Part shown: positions 24,279 through 47,713 of the stretch, in pieces
Layout: each line of letters begins with the position of its first letter
How positions within the stretch are numbered: position 1 is the first letter of the stretch
NCBI GenBank assembly: GCA_003117195.1
Contig: BDSI01000104.1
Location: 62,001-126,000, forward strand
From: Eudorina sp. 2006-703-Eu-15
Lineage: Eukaryota > Chlorophyta > Chlorophyceae > Chlamydomonadales > Volvocaceae
Direction of reading: 5' to 3'
DNA length: 64,000 nt
Notes under the pieces: generated by a model
The model's database searches: none
What the model saw: only the letters and a program-made list of their open reading frames with translations
What the model was told of the DNA's origin: nothing
Program-made: the position numbers and the translations under genes

Positions 24279-25926
24279 GGCTGCTGTAATCGACGCAAAG
24301 GGAGCCATCTGTCCCGCCGTGTCGTCGTGGACTTGTAACTGAGGGAAGGTGACGTCGCTCGTCCGCGCGGGTGGCCACGGAGAGACGTCGGGCGGGGGAC
24401 CGTCCCGGGGACCGTCCCGGGAGGGCAGGGGAGCGAAGGGGACTGATCGGGGTGTTGCAGCGGAAGCCCCCAAGTCGACCCGAGACGTCGTGCCCACGTC
24501 CCAGCACTTCTCGCCGCCCCGCAGCCGGCTGCGACCGCCGCATTACACCAACTCACCCGCCTCGGCTCGCGCACGGCATTGGCACCTTCCTGTAATCCCC
24601 AAACGATGTCGCGTAAGACTAGAACTGGATGACACCGAAATGAGCAAGAGCTGCAGCAGTCCACTGAATTGACGATACGTGCGGCACCGAAACCAAGCAG
24701 GATGAAGCAGGTGTTGGGGGGTGGGGGCAGATGGGAGCCATCGTTAGGCCCTCGGCTACGTACTCCCTGCCCTCGGCTACAGTCCCTGCCCCCGGCCCCG
24801 GCCCATGGCCCCGGGGCCCAGGCCCGACCCACCCCCTCCTGCGGCTTAGGCCCCACCCCGGGCCCCTGACCCAACGACCAGACCCCCGGCCGCACCCGCC
24901 TTAGCAGTCAGGAGCTCAGCACCAACTCGGAAGAGGCCCCGAATGCCAAACTGCGTAGCGATTGCTATGTACGACCGGCACATGCGGCGCGGCGCGGTCG
25001 TGTTTTGGAACGGCCAGCCAACCGCCGTCGCGATCTCCACTGCCAGCCGTTGCCAGCTCGCGCCGCATACGGTAGGCAAGGATCTCGGGCGCCTCGTAAG
25101 GCCCTCAGGCCTCATCGCGGCGCGGCGGTAGGTTGCTGGCAGTGGCTGGAGGGCGCGAGCGACGGCTGCAGAAACCCCTCCCGCAACCCCTCCCCGATGC
25201 ACCGCGTGCCGTAAATGCGAATGCTGCCTTTCTCCGCGCGCCTTTCTTGGCTGCAGTGCCGACAGATGCCGGCGGCCTAGCTAGCGCCCCGCCGTGTTAG
25301 TCCCCGCGTGGGAACAGGATTTGCGTGTCTACCGGTAACATACATGTCTGTGCTCTCTGTGCTCTCTGTGCTCTATATGCGTTTCATGCATGCTCTTTTC
25401 TGTGGAGCTCTCTGCAGTCTGGACGTACATGTATGCAGTCTGGATGTATGTTGGTGTCCGAGGCGTGTCGGGCCGAGGACAGACAGACAGACAGACAGCG
25501 AGCGGCCGCGAGCGACCCGTGAGCGAGGCCGTACAAATCACACAACATCGTGTCACCTTGGTCACATACACATTGACCTGGGCCACCTCATCACCCAGCA
25601 GATGCAGTTGCTATTGAAAAAGAATTTGTAATTGATGCGCTGCCTCCAGACATCCAGCAGCCCGTGTTTATTTCCTCTTGCTTTCGCATCCGCGTGCCAA
25701 CTAACCTCAACATACACCGTTGGCACAAGCACCTGCCCCAAGCGTCTCCGAAACCAAAGCAATCCTTCAGCCGGTGACTTAATAATTGCTTTGCCTTCTC
25801 TCTGCCAAAACGCGGTACGGTAGCAAGCTCACCGAGGAACCCTGCGCTCCAATCCCGCCGCCGCAAGCAAAGCGCTCCTGACCAGCTGGTGCTGCTGCTG
25901 CTGCTGCTGCCGCCATCAGTCGACGC
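23791..25926. other. Intergenic region without a supported gene
   Basis: Contains a pure (CTG)n run at about 24237-24276 and a shorter one at about 25890-25910, plus GTTGAGTTCGG-type repeats near 23850. The open frames over 24092-25202 on both strands show no domain and no consistent splice phase. Confidence 0.5.
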
Positions 25927-26230
25927 AGATCAGGTCAGGTGACACTACCGCGATTAGGCGGTTTAAGGTCCTGGGTTCGAGTCATAGGGTGACCCCCGAC
26001 ATTGTTCGGGAGAATGAGTTTATGGCTAGCTGCTGAGATGCGGAGTTGAGGTCACAGTTGATGGATTGAAATTCGCACGCTAGATTGGTGGCGATTGCTC
26101 AACCCTCTGTCTCTACGGATGTGCGGGTGAATGGATGAGGTGGGATCCTTAGTTGGCAGGATCAGCCGCCTTGGACCCTCGGTTCGTATGGCGTAGGTTC
26201 GGTGTGATGATGGTTGATGGTGTCCTATAG
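25927..26230 (+). mobile_element. tRNA-derived SINE, family B, full-length copy with target-site duplication
   Basis: About 304 bp. The head contains a B-box (GGGTTCGAGTC at 25973-25983) about 50 bp in, with a possible A-box region before it. The 3' end (from 26168) recurs in a TBCD intron at 37801. The element is flanked by a perfect 13-bp direct repeat, CATCAGTCGACGC, at 25914-25926 and 26231-26243. If the element end includes CATCA, as the second copy hints, the duplication is 8 bp. The tRNA-like head and the duplication support retrotransposition; no coding capacity. Confidence 0.75.
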
Positions 26231-26394
26231 CATCAGTCGACGCGCCCGTAAGCGCGCACGATCGACGCAATCTACGGTCTCCCTTTCCGATCTGGGTTCG
26301 TTTTCGGCGCCCGACCTCTCCTACAGCCAGAGCCTACTGCTGTGGCAACCAAGCAAGCCCTGTGCCGCTTCTGACGTCGTTACACACGCAGCAC

Positions 26395-27217
26395 ATGGCC
26401 GAGGAACCGGAGATCCTAAGCGCCCTCCTCAATAGAATGTTCCTGGAGAGCCTGTTCCATGGCGGGGGGGACATCGGGGATCGGCGACACGCCCGCGGCG
26501 GCGGCGCCGCCGCCGCCGCCCCCGCCGGGCCAAGCAGTAGCAGTCGTCGCCGGGAGGCAGCGGACGCCGCCGAGCCGCCCGCTACCGCCGCTCTCGGTCC
26601 GCTCTCGCCTTCGCAGGATCTGCCCGCCAGAGGTCTGGTGCTCCAGGTGCGGCGGCCTACCCGGCGCGACGACCAATTGCTCGTACCCCCCTCATTGGAC
26701 CGGTTAACGTTTTACACTTTACCGGCGGATCGCATCGATACTCAATGACGACAAACCAACGACGCTCTTGTGAACTGAAGCCTGCCGCCGGTGGCTTTAT
26801 GTTTGTGTTGTGGCTTTATGTTTGTTGTCGTACACTGCCGTACTCCTGCCGTACATGAGCGACGTACGTAGTCACCGCCGTTCCGTGGTTGCGCTGGCAC
26901 AGCTGACAACGACGGTTGCGATGATGATGGATTGACGGAACGAAGACGCCTGCCCCCCCTTCTGCTGGCTGTGCGTGTTTGCATGTGCGCGTATGCATAT
27001 ATGTATGTATGTGTGTGTGCTCGTGATGCGCATCTGCCATCGGCGCGCGCACATACACCTGCAGGCCTGCGCCGCCTGCCTCACGTACCTGAATGCGTGC
27101 CGCGCGCGGGGTAGCGGCTCCACCGCCGCCGCGCGCCAGCCCCCCGCTGGCAGTGGTGGAGTCCGCAGCACTGACATCGGGCGGCGGCAGGAGCGGACCC
27201 CCGCTGGCGGTGGCGAC

Positions 27218-27264
<47 letters not shown>

Positions 27265-29361
27265 TGCCAGCGGTGGTGGCGAGACTACTACTGTCAGCGA
27301 TACCAGCGGCGCCAGCGGTCCCATTACGCGCGACAGTGGCGGCGCTGCTGCTGGCAACAACGGTGCCGCCGCTGCAGATGCGGCTGATGCGGATCAACCG
27401 GCGGCGGCGGCGGCCGCGGCCGTGCAGGCGCTGCAGTCGCTGGTGGCGATGCTTCCCGACCAGATAGCCACGTCGTCCTTCGCTTCCGAGATCAAGATCC
27501 TGTGGATGCTGCGGCTGGAGATCTCCATGATTGAGGCCACCTCCGCGAAAGTGGTCGCGGCGGCGCTGGATATCGCGCTGGCGGCGCTCCGAAACCATGA
27601 CGCCGTCGGCAAGGCCCTGGTGTACCGGGTGTGTACGGCATGCAGGGCTCGCTTCTGACAGCATCAATGTTGGTTGTGCGCCCTTCACCCGCCCCTGGTG
27701 CTACTCTCATTGCGGTGATTCGAGCCAGAGCCTCACTTCGTGTGCCAGCTACTGCCGTACGTTGCGTAGGGCCCCAACAGCACGCAATCAACCAGCAATA
27801 ACCAGCAACCAACCGAAAACCAACCAGTAACCAACCAGCGGGGGTTGTCGACGAAACGTGCGTAGTAACGTCGTGGAGGTTACAGCTGCAGGCCCTGCGG
27901 TAAAATATAGGCGCACGGGCTTGGGTTTAGGGCTCAGCGTTCTGGTGCTGTGGAGTAGGTGCTGTGGAGTAGGTGTTATGGGCCACGCAGCAGTATCATG
28001 ACTGGTCGCAATGGACCCATGGGTCATCGATGAGCTGGAGCCGAGACCACCAGTCCACCGGCGTCCGGTTTTTCTTTAATTGGTTTTTCCTTTCAACCTC
28101 CAGTCCACCATCCATGGACCCGCGCGCGCTGCCTCCTGCATGCGTGCACGTGACCCGCCCCCGGCGGGCATCCAGCTGCTACGGCAACCCTCACCCCGCC
28201 GTGCATGCATGCTGGGTGTGTGACCGGGTTCGTGCTGGGTTTGTTGTTCGGTTTTACCCCCGCCCACCCCGCACCCGCCCCGCCCCGCCCGCGTGCAGGT
28301 GACCCCGGGCAGCGAGGTCCGCGTCAGGCAGGTGCCCGTCGAGGTGGCCAGGGCGGCGCAGCGGGGCCACGGCTTCTGGAACCCCCGGATGCAGGCGCTG
28401 CTGGGCTGCACCGGCACGGTGGTCAACATCGACAGCGACGGCGACGTGTGGGTCCGGATGCGCCACGGCAACGGCCAGGGTGTTGCGGTCTGGAACCCGT
28501 CCCTGGTGGAGCCGCGGGGCCCACCGTCGTTTGCCAGTGGGGCGCTACTGGTACGTGATCGTTCGGGTTTAGGGTTTAGGAATGTAAGGGGTACAGGGTT
28601 TATTATGGGTTTTATGGGTTTTACCGTATGAGGTTAGGTTTTAGGGGATGGGTTTGCCGTACCGGCGCGGCGTCCGCCCCGCTGTTTCTGCCTCCCCATG
28701 TACCACACGCGGCATTCATAGGAAGAGTACTGGTAGGCTTACCAGCGCTCGCCGGCCCTGACCCGCGGAACGACCGCTCCTGATGTAGACTATTGCCGCG
28801 CACGCGAGTACGGGTTGGGACACACGGGGGTTTCCAATAATATCAGATTGCGAAAGAGCATGCCGTGTACGTAGATGCGACGTCCGGCTCCGAAAGCCCG
28901 GCTCTATCGGTCCAGTTTCGAAACCCCGGCTAGCAAGGCGCAAGCGTGGATGAGCTTACGCGCCCTTGCCACACATCGCCACGCGCAGCCATCCCCAGCT
29001 GCTTGTCATCACGCTCACCCTTGCCAATATGATGTCGTTGCCGACTTGAGCTTGAGCAAATCTACCTACCGTGCCTTGCCGTACATTATTGCAGTACCGG
29101 CCATGAGACCAGCAGCCGTACATGTCGTACCCTCAGGGCGTCAAGGTGCGCATCAAGCGGGTCTCCGTGGAGGAGGCCAAGTCGGCGCAGCTGGGCCACG
29201 GCGACTGGCGGCCCGCCATGGCGGACATGCTGGGCGGGGTCGGAGTGGCGGTGTTGATGGACCCGGACGGGGACGTGGTCGTCGAGATGGGCCCCGGGGG
29301 CGGTGGTGGTGGCAAATACATGTGGAACCCCGACCTCCTGATGCCAGCCTTCCAGCTCTAA
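26395..29361 (+). CDS. ARM-like helical protein with two KEG/mind-bomb-like repeats
   Basis: Exons 26395-26646, 27065-27628, 28299-28550 and 29137-29361 join in phase 0 at every junction to 1293 nt (430 residues). The start MAEEPEILSALLNRMF follows GCAC. Exon 2 has an Ala/Gly/Thr low-complexity run, then helices resembling an armadillo-type repeat (AVQALQSLVAMLPDQIATSS through ALDIALAALRNHDAVGKAL). Exons 3 and 4 each encode one copy of a beta repeat: (S)EVRVRQVPVEVARAAQRGHG-W then G-TVVNIDSDGDVWVRM, and VKVRIKRVSVEEAKSAQLGH-W then VAVLMDPDGDVVVEM. Such repeats occur in E3 ligases such as KEG and mind bomb, where they bind substrates. No RING finger is seen here, so ligase activity is not supported. 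Confidence 0.65.
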
Positions 29362-32102
29362 ATCGATACACGCAGCACACCCCGCCGCAGATCCCCGGGG
29401 TCGAAGCAGCAGGTTTCGAGGTGCACTTGAAGTTGAAAAGGGTCCGTCGTGTTGGTTCGTTGTTGGTTGTTGGTTGTTATGGTTGGGTCAACCTGCTGCG
29501 GGACGTCGATGGGACATACTGGGTTCTAGGAATGCCACGCAGGGTTTCGCGCCGTTGACGGTCCTTGAAAATCTGGGGGAGCATTTCCGATCTTGCCAAG
29601 TCGTACTCATAAAACCGATGCTAACGTCGGCATGCAAGCGAAGCCCAAGGTGGTCGGTGCTGGCGGAGGTTTCCGTTTTGACTCGTTCCCTTTCGTTGAC
29701 CGCGTTGACATCCCCACTGGACAGGCCAGAGCCAGCTGTTCTCGTAGACAGGGTTTATGATTTGCTGCCGAATTCGCCTCACGGGGCATCCTACACGGTG
29801 GCAGCCGGCACGTCATGTACGGCGGCCGAGCCCGTACATACATCCACGCAGCCATACGCAGCACAAGGGTGGTGTTACACGGTTGAGTAAATGTTGATGG
29901 AGGTTGACCGTTGGCGGGTTCAGGGCTCGTGATGTTGGCGAGGCATCATCTGAAGGACCGAATGTACCGTACACAAAGGTGTACTGCAAGCCGTACGTAC
30001 CTGCGGTGTGTGTACTGCACTCATATGCGGACGAGCTGACTCCCGCCCGCACCACTGGCCGACGCATACCGAAGCACACTTTTACGGAGATGTACGGAGA
30101 TGTACGAATGAATGAATGTGGTGGGCCGTACAGAGCCACCGCTTAGATAGCCCCCGGAAAGCCATATCGACCAGTCATACGGAGGCAAAGCAACCGACTA
30201 CGGTACCTTGGGCGGGCGGCACCAAGAGGCACACAGCAGCGCCCCTCAGGCCGTCTACGAGGGCAGCACAGGCGGGGCTGCCGGCCTGCCATCCACATGG
30301 CCAGGCTGTCGAAATGCTCAGTGCGATTCGGTGCGAATATGCCGTGCCCTCCGCGCCAGGGAGGGAAACGGGGCGGGGGTGTTCACGCGGTGGGCGAATT
30401 ACGGATACTGACGGTGGGTGGGTGGGTGGGTGAGGCGTCCAGGACCCGAGGAACCCGAGGTCCCGGATGGATGGATGGATGGATGGATGGAGAGGCCGGT
30501 GGTGCCACTGAGGCGACCCGTGGCCGAGGGCCGCAGGTGGGAGCGGCGGTGTCCCGGATGGATAGATGTGCGCCGCACTGCAGGAGGCTTAGTTAGGGTT
30601 AGGTGGTGAGGCGGGAGACCAGCAATGTCGAGGCGTCCGTTATTGCGACTGCGAGTGTATGGTTAGGGTTTAGAGTGTATGGTTCCTGTGATGGGCCCCA
30701 CCTGGGGGTGGGTTCTCGCGCCCCCACCACACCGCACCGCATGTGCCCACCCCTTCCACGGCCGGGTGCTCGGGCGGTCGCCGTTCAGCGTGTGGCTTGC
30801 TAGAATGCAGTCACATGCACACACGGTGCGGGATGATCACACGGTAATTATACCAGTGCTGCTGCTGATGATGATGACCACAATGATTGTAATGATCATG
30901 CACATGTGTGGGTGTTGGTCCAAGGGATAACTGCGAGCGCTCGTTTGCTTCGGCAGCATCAGGGGTATACCCTGGTGTACTGTGGTTGGCGCCGACCCGC
31001 CCCCCTACACGGGAAACCCCACTCCCTGGACCCGAGTCCCTGACCCGCGACCCCCTGACCCGCTCTGAGCACGTCCTGCAGCCCGTGTGGGGGAGGGTGT
31101 GTCCAGATCGGCCCCGGGGTGACCCCGCATGCGGGGGAGACCGGCAGCTCAATTAGACCCTCTAGGGTGTAATTGAGAACTCCGAGAATTAGTCTGCGGG
31201 GCGGTGGGCGCCCTGCAGTGCTGAGATCGGGTGCTGACCGCTACACCTGGGAGGGGCCTTCACACGGGTGGGGCGGCGGGTAGGTACTCGGTGTACTCCG
31301 TTACTCGCTGTGCAGGTGAGGAACGGACAACGTGAAGGGAGATGCTCATATATATATAGACGAGGGAGGGGGTGAACGAACGGTTCCGCAGGGCAAGTCT
31401 GTCCGTGCGATGCAAATGCGGGGGTGTGTGCGTGGCGCGGTATAGAGCCACCCCACGTCGTCCCCGCTGCAAGACTACAATACTACGACTACTGCTACAA
31501 GAGGATAAAGCCCGGCAATCAATCCATTCCTGCGAGGGCGCCGATTGACGGGGCGGCGACAGTTCAACAGTTGACAGGACAAGTCAATGACGGGTCCATC
31601 TGCATGTCAACACAGTCTGCCGGCCCCTACCCGGGCAGGCACCTGCTGGGGTGGCTTGGGTGCATCCCCGCACGACAACGAGTCCCACGACATCTGACAT
31701 GACCCCATGCAACCCCATTTGTGGTTACCGATGGATACGAACCGATGTGTAAGAAACGAACGAATCGCGTGCTTAATCGCAATGGGTTTTAGTTGTTACA
31801 AATCCGAAATCGGCTCTCCGGAGCTACTACAGCCCGTTGCCTACACTGTTGTTGCTCCTGCATCCTCCAATTTTAGGGCAATTTTCTGCATGAGGCAAGT
31901 GCCCTACAATTCAAAGATGCAGGAGCAACAACCAGTCACCCGCCACACAGCCGTAGGCCACCCACAAGCCACACAGCACAATGCAGGGTCGGGCGGGTTT
32001 CACGCTAAACACATACCCACCCGCCACCTTTAGGTCCCCACCTCCCGAAGAAGCGGTCAGAGAAACAGAACCTTGCCCCCCAAACGGATTACGTCCGTGA
32101 GT
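29362..32102. other. Intergenic region without a supported gene
   Basis: No conserved frame. It contains a (GGAT)n microsatellite at about 30465-30491 and scattered GTACG-rich sequence. A few short TTTAGGG-like words are present but form no array. Confidence 0.5.
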
Positions 32103-32662
32103 CTAGCACCTGGCTACAAGGACAGGCTCTTGTTGTCATCGTAAACACGGAGCAGCGCGCACTCGGTCGGGAACTCAGCCCGCAGCATGGCGATGCCGCC
32201 CACGGCGATGAACTTCTTAACCTGCCGGTCGAGCTAATTGTCGTCAGCGTGCGTCGTGCCTGCAACATTAATCGGAAAACGCTGCAGCCAGGCCACCGCA
32301 AACAAGTTCACTGTCAAACTTACGGTTGCGCTTGTAATAGGCATTGTCCAGCGCCTTGCCCATTTCGCTGAGCTCGATGCCCTGAGTTTGAAGCTTGCGT
32401 ACCACGGGCGCGATACGCGCCTGTTCGCCTGGGTCGCTGTACTTCTTCTGGAACGTGTCCTTGTGCGACACGGTCTTCTCCGGGCCCAGCAGCCGAGATG
32501 AAATGCACGCAACGATCCATGAGGAACGACAAGGCGTCGTCCGGCTCTGTCGTTTCTAGCCATTGATTCATAGGGGAGTTCATACTTCTCTTCAAGTTTC
32601 CGCTTGCCAAGAGCCTTGGCTTCGTGTAACTTCATGAGCGGAGCGACCTCCTGCTGTTCCAT
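32103..32662 (-). pseudogene. Small gene of unknown function, apparently frameshifted
   Basis: Three frames carry protein-like sequence in succession on the minus strand: MEQQEVAPLMKLHEAKALGK from 32662, then NQWLETTEPDDALSFLMDRC, then VSHKDTFQKKYSDPGEQA through LDNAYYKRNR. A canonical intron (GTAAGT to TTAG, about 32232-32323) then leads to a final exon, LDRQVKKFIAVGGIAMLRAE, ending at a stop at 32103-32105. Between the first three segments I find no usable AG or plausible intron length, so two indels (real or from assembly) are implied. No family recognised. Its start lies about 326 bp from the TBCD start, so the two may share a promoter. Confidence 0.45.
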
Positions 32663-32988
32663 GCTACCTACCGCCGAGAGCTTGAAGTGAATATGAATTT
32701 GCAGACACAGCCAACACTTTACCCGCTCAGTGTAAGTTCAGCAAGATATTTCTTCTCGGGCATCAGTTTGTTTGGTATTTGGAGACCACTGCCCTGGACG
32801 TACTAACTGCCATGTGGCGGGTTTTTGCTTACGACGACCATGTCCGCACCAATTACACAAAGGTATTATTTCACGTAAAGATATGAACGATTACGAGGCC
32901 AGCATGCTGTTGCCACAAACCTGCATTAACACACCACAACCATATGTCGTGATCTGCGTTAGCTCCTGCTGCAAATAGTTCAAGTAAT
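32663..32988. promoter_or_regulatory. Short divergent intergenic region upstream of TBCD
   Basis: 326 bp between the minus-strand small gene and the TBCD ATG. It is AT-richer than the flanks. A bidirectional promoter is inferred from the head-to-head arrangement only. Confidence 0.4.
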
Positions 32989-44210
<11,222 letters not shown>

Positions 44211-45529
44211 GAGTGCTGTGGAGATGTGAGGGGGTGTGAGGGGGAGGGGGTGTGGGAGGGGTTGGCGGCTGTTGGGTGGCGGCGGATGGCGGCTGCGGTT
44301 GTTTTGGGGTTGGGGATCGAGAGCGGATGAGGGAATGAGGGAGGTTGCCGGTGGCGGTGGGGTTGGGGTCCAGGCGTGGGTGTTGGTTGCTGGGGGTGCA
44401 GGTGGGGGTGCGGTTGCGGACGGTTGGGTGGCCATTGGGTGTCGATGTGGTGTGTTATGCGGGGCGGTGCTGGAGCCGCTGTGATGGTGGCGAGGCAGTG
44501 GGTGTGATGAAAGGACACGACACCACAAGCCCCTTGGCTTGGATGTGGCTATGTCGGTACTGGCCGCGGTTCCGGAGCCTGGCCCCGGGTACGGAGGAGG
44601 AGGGCAGGCCGCGGGCCCCTTACCAAACCCTGGCAGTGAGTGGTTACCGAGGAGGCTTCGGCTGTCACCAATCACCGGTGTGGTCCGCTGTAGCGCTGCT
44701 AACCTGATGCAATCAACCGCTGGCATACGGTAACCCAGCTAACTAAACCGTGACCGTACATGTGGTTGGTGACCCCTGGCGGTCCCGCGCGGCCGATCCC
44801 ATCCCCCCTGGGTGCCTCCACAAGTCCAGATAGGTTGTGGCTGCGGTAGTGCACCATCGTCTAGCACCCGCCGAAGGGCTGCGCATCCCATCCTCCTCCA
44901 GGCGTGAAGAGGGGGAGGGGCCGGCGTGCTGGCGGCGGTACGGCACCAGCCGGGAGACACCTCCCTCTTCCGTACCGACGCTCCGATGCCGGTAAGGCTC
45001 CAGGGGATCGCCCCGGGGGGCTGCTCCAGGGATGGCTTTCTTCAGGGACCCACACCTGGCTGCACAAAAACCCAGAGACTCATCACGTACTGAGCTGCTG
45101 CATGATTCGGTACTTCCTGATAATGCGTTCACCCTGCGCGTGCTCTCGTGCACACCGGAGCTCTTGGCTGTACCAGGCGGCAAAGGCTGGACGGCATATT
45201 ATCTTAGAGATTTCCCGGCAGCACAACGGCGCGTAAAAACGTCAAAAGACTGCCGGGGTTTCGTCGGGGACCTGTCCATTCGTGCACCACTCTCCACAGG
45301 GAAGGACCCACCGCAGATCGCCAGGACACCCCATTTTCCTACAGCAGGCGGCGTTCCCTGGCAGGCGGCGAAGCGTGTGCGCTGCGTTGGGTGTGGGGTG
45401 TCGGGTGTGGGTTGCCGACCGTGAGCTGCTCGGGCACGCGACTACCATGGAAAGGCGTTGATGCAAGATCCGCAGCAACGTGATGGTCGTACGGGACATT
45501 AGGCGTATATGTATTTAAGTTTAGCAATG
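44211..45529. other. Intergenic region without a supported gene
   Basis: TBCD 3' flank. It begins with about 250 bp of G-rich sequence that may be 3' UTR. No conserved open frame. Confidence 0.5.
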
Positions 45530-45879
45530 TTGAGCAAGGAGTGGGCTCCTGCTTTGCCTTCGAAAGGTAAGGTCGGCAGTTCAACTCACGCTGGGAGGTG
45601 TCGCGTCCTCCTGTCACCCGAGCGGGGGCTGATAGCTGGAAGCACCGCATGATTCCATCGGTCCAGATCGTCTGCGTCGATGGCGTGTCCGCTCTGAGCC
45701 TACAGTCGGCAACGGCCCTTCCCTGACGGGGGGTAGTCGTGGTTGATGATTCCCCCGGGACCGCGTGAGGCAGTCACCTGAGCAGCGAACACGGGGAGCT
45801 GCGGGCGGCAGACGGATCGCATGCCTGAGTGGGCGGCTGGGCCACCCGATGGGTCCGCTGCGGGGCGACCAACTGTTTT
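45530..45879 (+). mobile_element. tRNA-derived SINE, family A, copy 2
   Basis: Same element as 12005-12357, in opposite orientation in the window. The head has GAGTGGGCTCCTGCTTTGCC, then AAGGTCGGCAGTTCAACTC (B-box-like). The body contains GCAACGGCCCTTCCCTGACG and ends GACCAACTGTTTT. Copies 1 and 2 align along their whole length with few differences, implying recent activity. Confidence 0.75.
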
Positions 45880-47384
45880 GGCACATGATATCTTTCCCGT
45901 CCGGCCGGAAACATAATGGCAAAATGTTGACACCCACCCAACGTTCAACATAGCAAATTCATTTGTGCTGAATTTGCTACTTTGCAAGCGACTTTGGCCT
46001 TTCCTCCGGGTGTACATGTTGGACTTTGTCCTGCGGCCGCGTGTGTTGTATGGTGCAGGTAGCAATGCGGCAATAAACGAATAATCAAATAAATGAATTA
46101 TTCCTGGCTCGTGGCCCATGTGCGGCAGCCGAGCACACAGCGACCCTCACCCAGCCCACTGATCGCCCCGCCGCACCTTCCAGAGGAGAGCCGGGGGCCG
46201 GCCTGCACCAAACTGCAAGTTCTTCAGAACAGCGGCGCCTTGCGTGGCCTGGCGTGACTCCTTTCCTTAATCGGGGTTGTCTCCTCGGCTCGGGCTCACG
46301 CTCATCAGCCGCCTGGGTGGGTTGTACTGCGGGGCCGGTTTGGTCTTTCCATTGTCTCCGCTTCGGTCTCCAGTTCTTGGTCCGTGCGGCCCGCCGGGCG
46401 CCGGCTCTGCCCTGCAGGCGACACAGGCTCCATCTGCTGCCCTCTGTAACCGTTACCCCTAGGTAGGTACCGAAGTAGGAGGGCACAAAGCGAACCGTCG
46501 GAGCCACGGAGAGGAGTATCACGGACCCGAATCACACTCACCCGCGCCGAGACCCGGAAGCCACAACCCCGCCGGAACCTCAAAAGCAGGGAGGTGAATG
46601 AAATCCAAGGCCGATGAGCGCTGCGAGAACCAGCGGCTGTAGTTTGCGCTGCAACCGGGGCTTTGTCGCCTTACCCAGTCGAGGTGATTCGCGCCGTAGA
46701 GTGACGTTGGGTTGGCCGGCAGCGGCGCCGTATGCGTCTCGTCCTCTGTCCTGCGCCGTCCCGCCCGCTGCCAGGGTCTGCCGACTTCCCCGTGTCTCCC
46801 TGCTCCTGCCCCGCCCAAGCGTGGCCCAAAGGGCAATAGACCTCGTCGCTGGTCAGGGAGGGGGCGATATGGGCGTCGAATGCGGCTTTAAGGAGGTTTG
46901 GCCCATGGGCGTGGGCTGGGTGGGGTCGCCGAACAAGCTGAAGCCAAAGCCTCGAAATCCGCAGAACCCGCTCCCCCGATTGGAGTGGTAGGCTGGACGG
47001 GATGTCGTACCGGGAGGAATGGGGGAGTGGTCAGCGGTAACCCCTCCAGCCCCCTCCAGCCCCCTCCAGGCCCCTCCGGCCCCCTGCAGCCCCCTCCAGC
47101 CCCCTCCAGCCCCCTCCGGCCCCCTTCAGGCCCCTCAAGCTGTTTGCAGGGATCGAACGAACCAAAGCTAGTTATTTCGAAAGCTAAACCGGAATGCCGT
47201 GCTTGCCGTCCCAAACGCGCTGTTGGGGAACGGGGACTCGGGGGGTTGCTCTTGTACGGCTACTCCGCACAAGGGTTGACAATGGTTTCAGGAATTCCAG
47301 TGCTGCGTACGGCAACCAGCTTAGAACAACAAAATTGTAACTATTGGGGCATGTTGATCAGTTCCGACTATGTCTGATATATAG
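45880..47384. other. Intergenic region; contains CCCCTCCAGCC minisatellite
   Basis: No supported gene. An 11-bp repeat based on CCCCTCCAGCC spans about 47038-47135. The open frames over 46085-46836 lack a domain. Confidence 0.5.
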
Positions 47385-47713
47385 AAGGGCGAAGGATCGA
47401 GTCCGGCACTCATAGATTACGCTGGGATGTGTCGCGTCCTCCTGTAACGACCCGAGTGGGGGCTGATAGCTGGAAGCACCGCATGATTCCATCGGTCCAG
47501 ATCGTCTGCGTCGATGGCGTGTCCTCTCTGAGCCTACAGTCGGCAACGGCCCTTCCCTGACGGGGGGTAGTCGTGGTTGATGATTCCCCCGGGACCGCGT
47601 GAGGCAGTCACCTGAGCAGCGAGTACGGGGAGCTGCGGGCGGCAGACGGATCGCATGCCTGAGTGGGCGGCTGGGCCACCCGATGGGTCCGCTGTGGGGC
47701 GACCAACTGTTTT
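47385..47713 (+). mobile_element. tRNA-derived SINE, family A, copy 3
   Basis: The body matches copies 1 and 2 from about 47418 to the GACCAACTGTTTT end. The head is diverged but keeps GGATCGAGTCC, closer to a canonical tRNA B-box than in the other copies. It may represent an older copy or a subfamily with a different head. Confidence 0.7.

Noticed and set aside
45540..45610. Functional tRNA gene
   Set aside because: The tRNA-like head lacks a complete cloverleaf and acceptor stem and is attached to a repeated body, so a SINE is the better reading.
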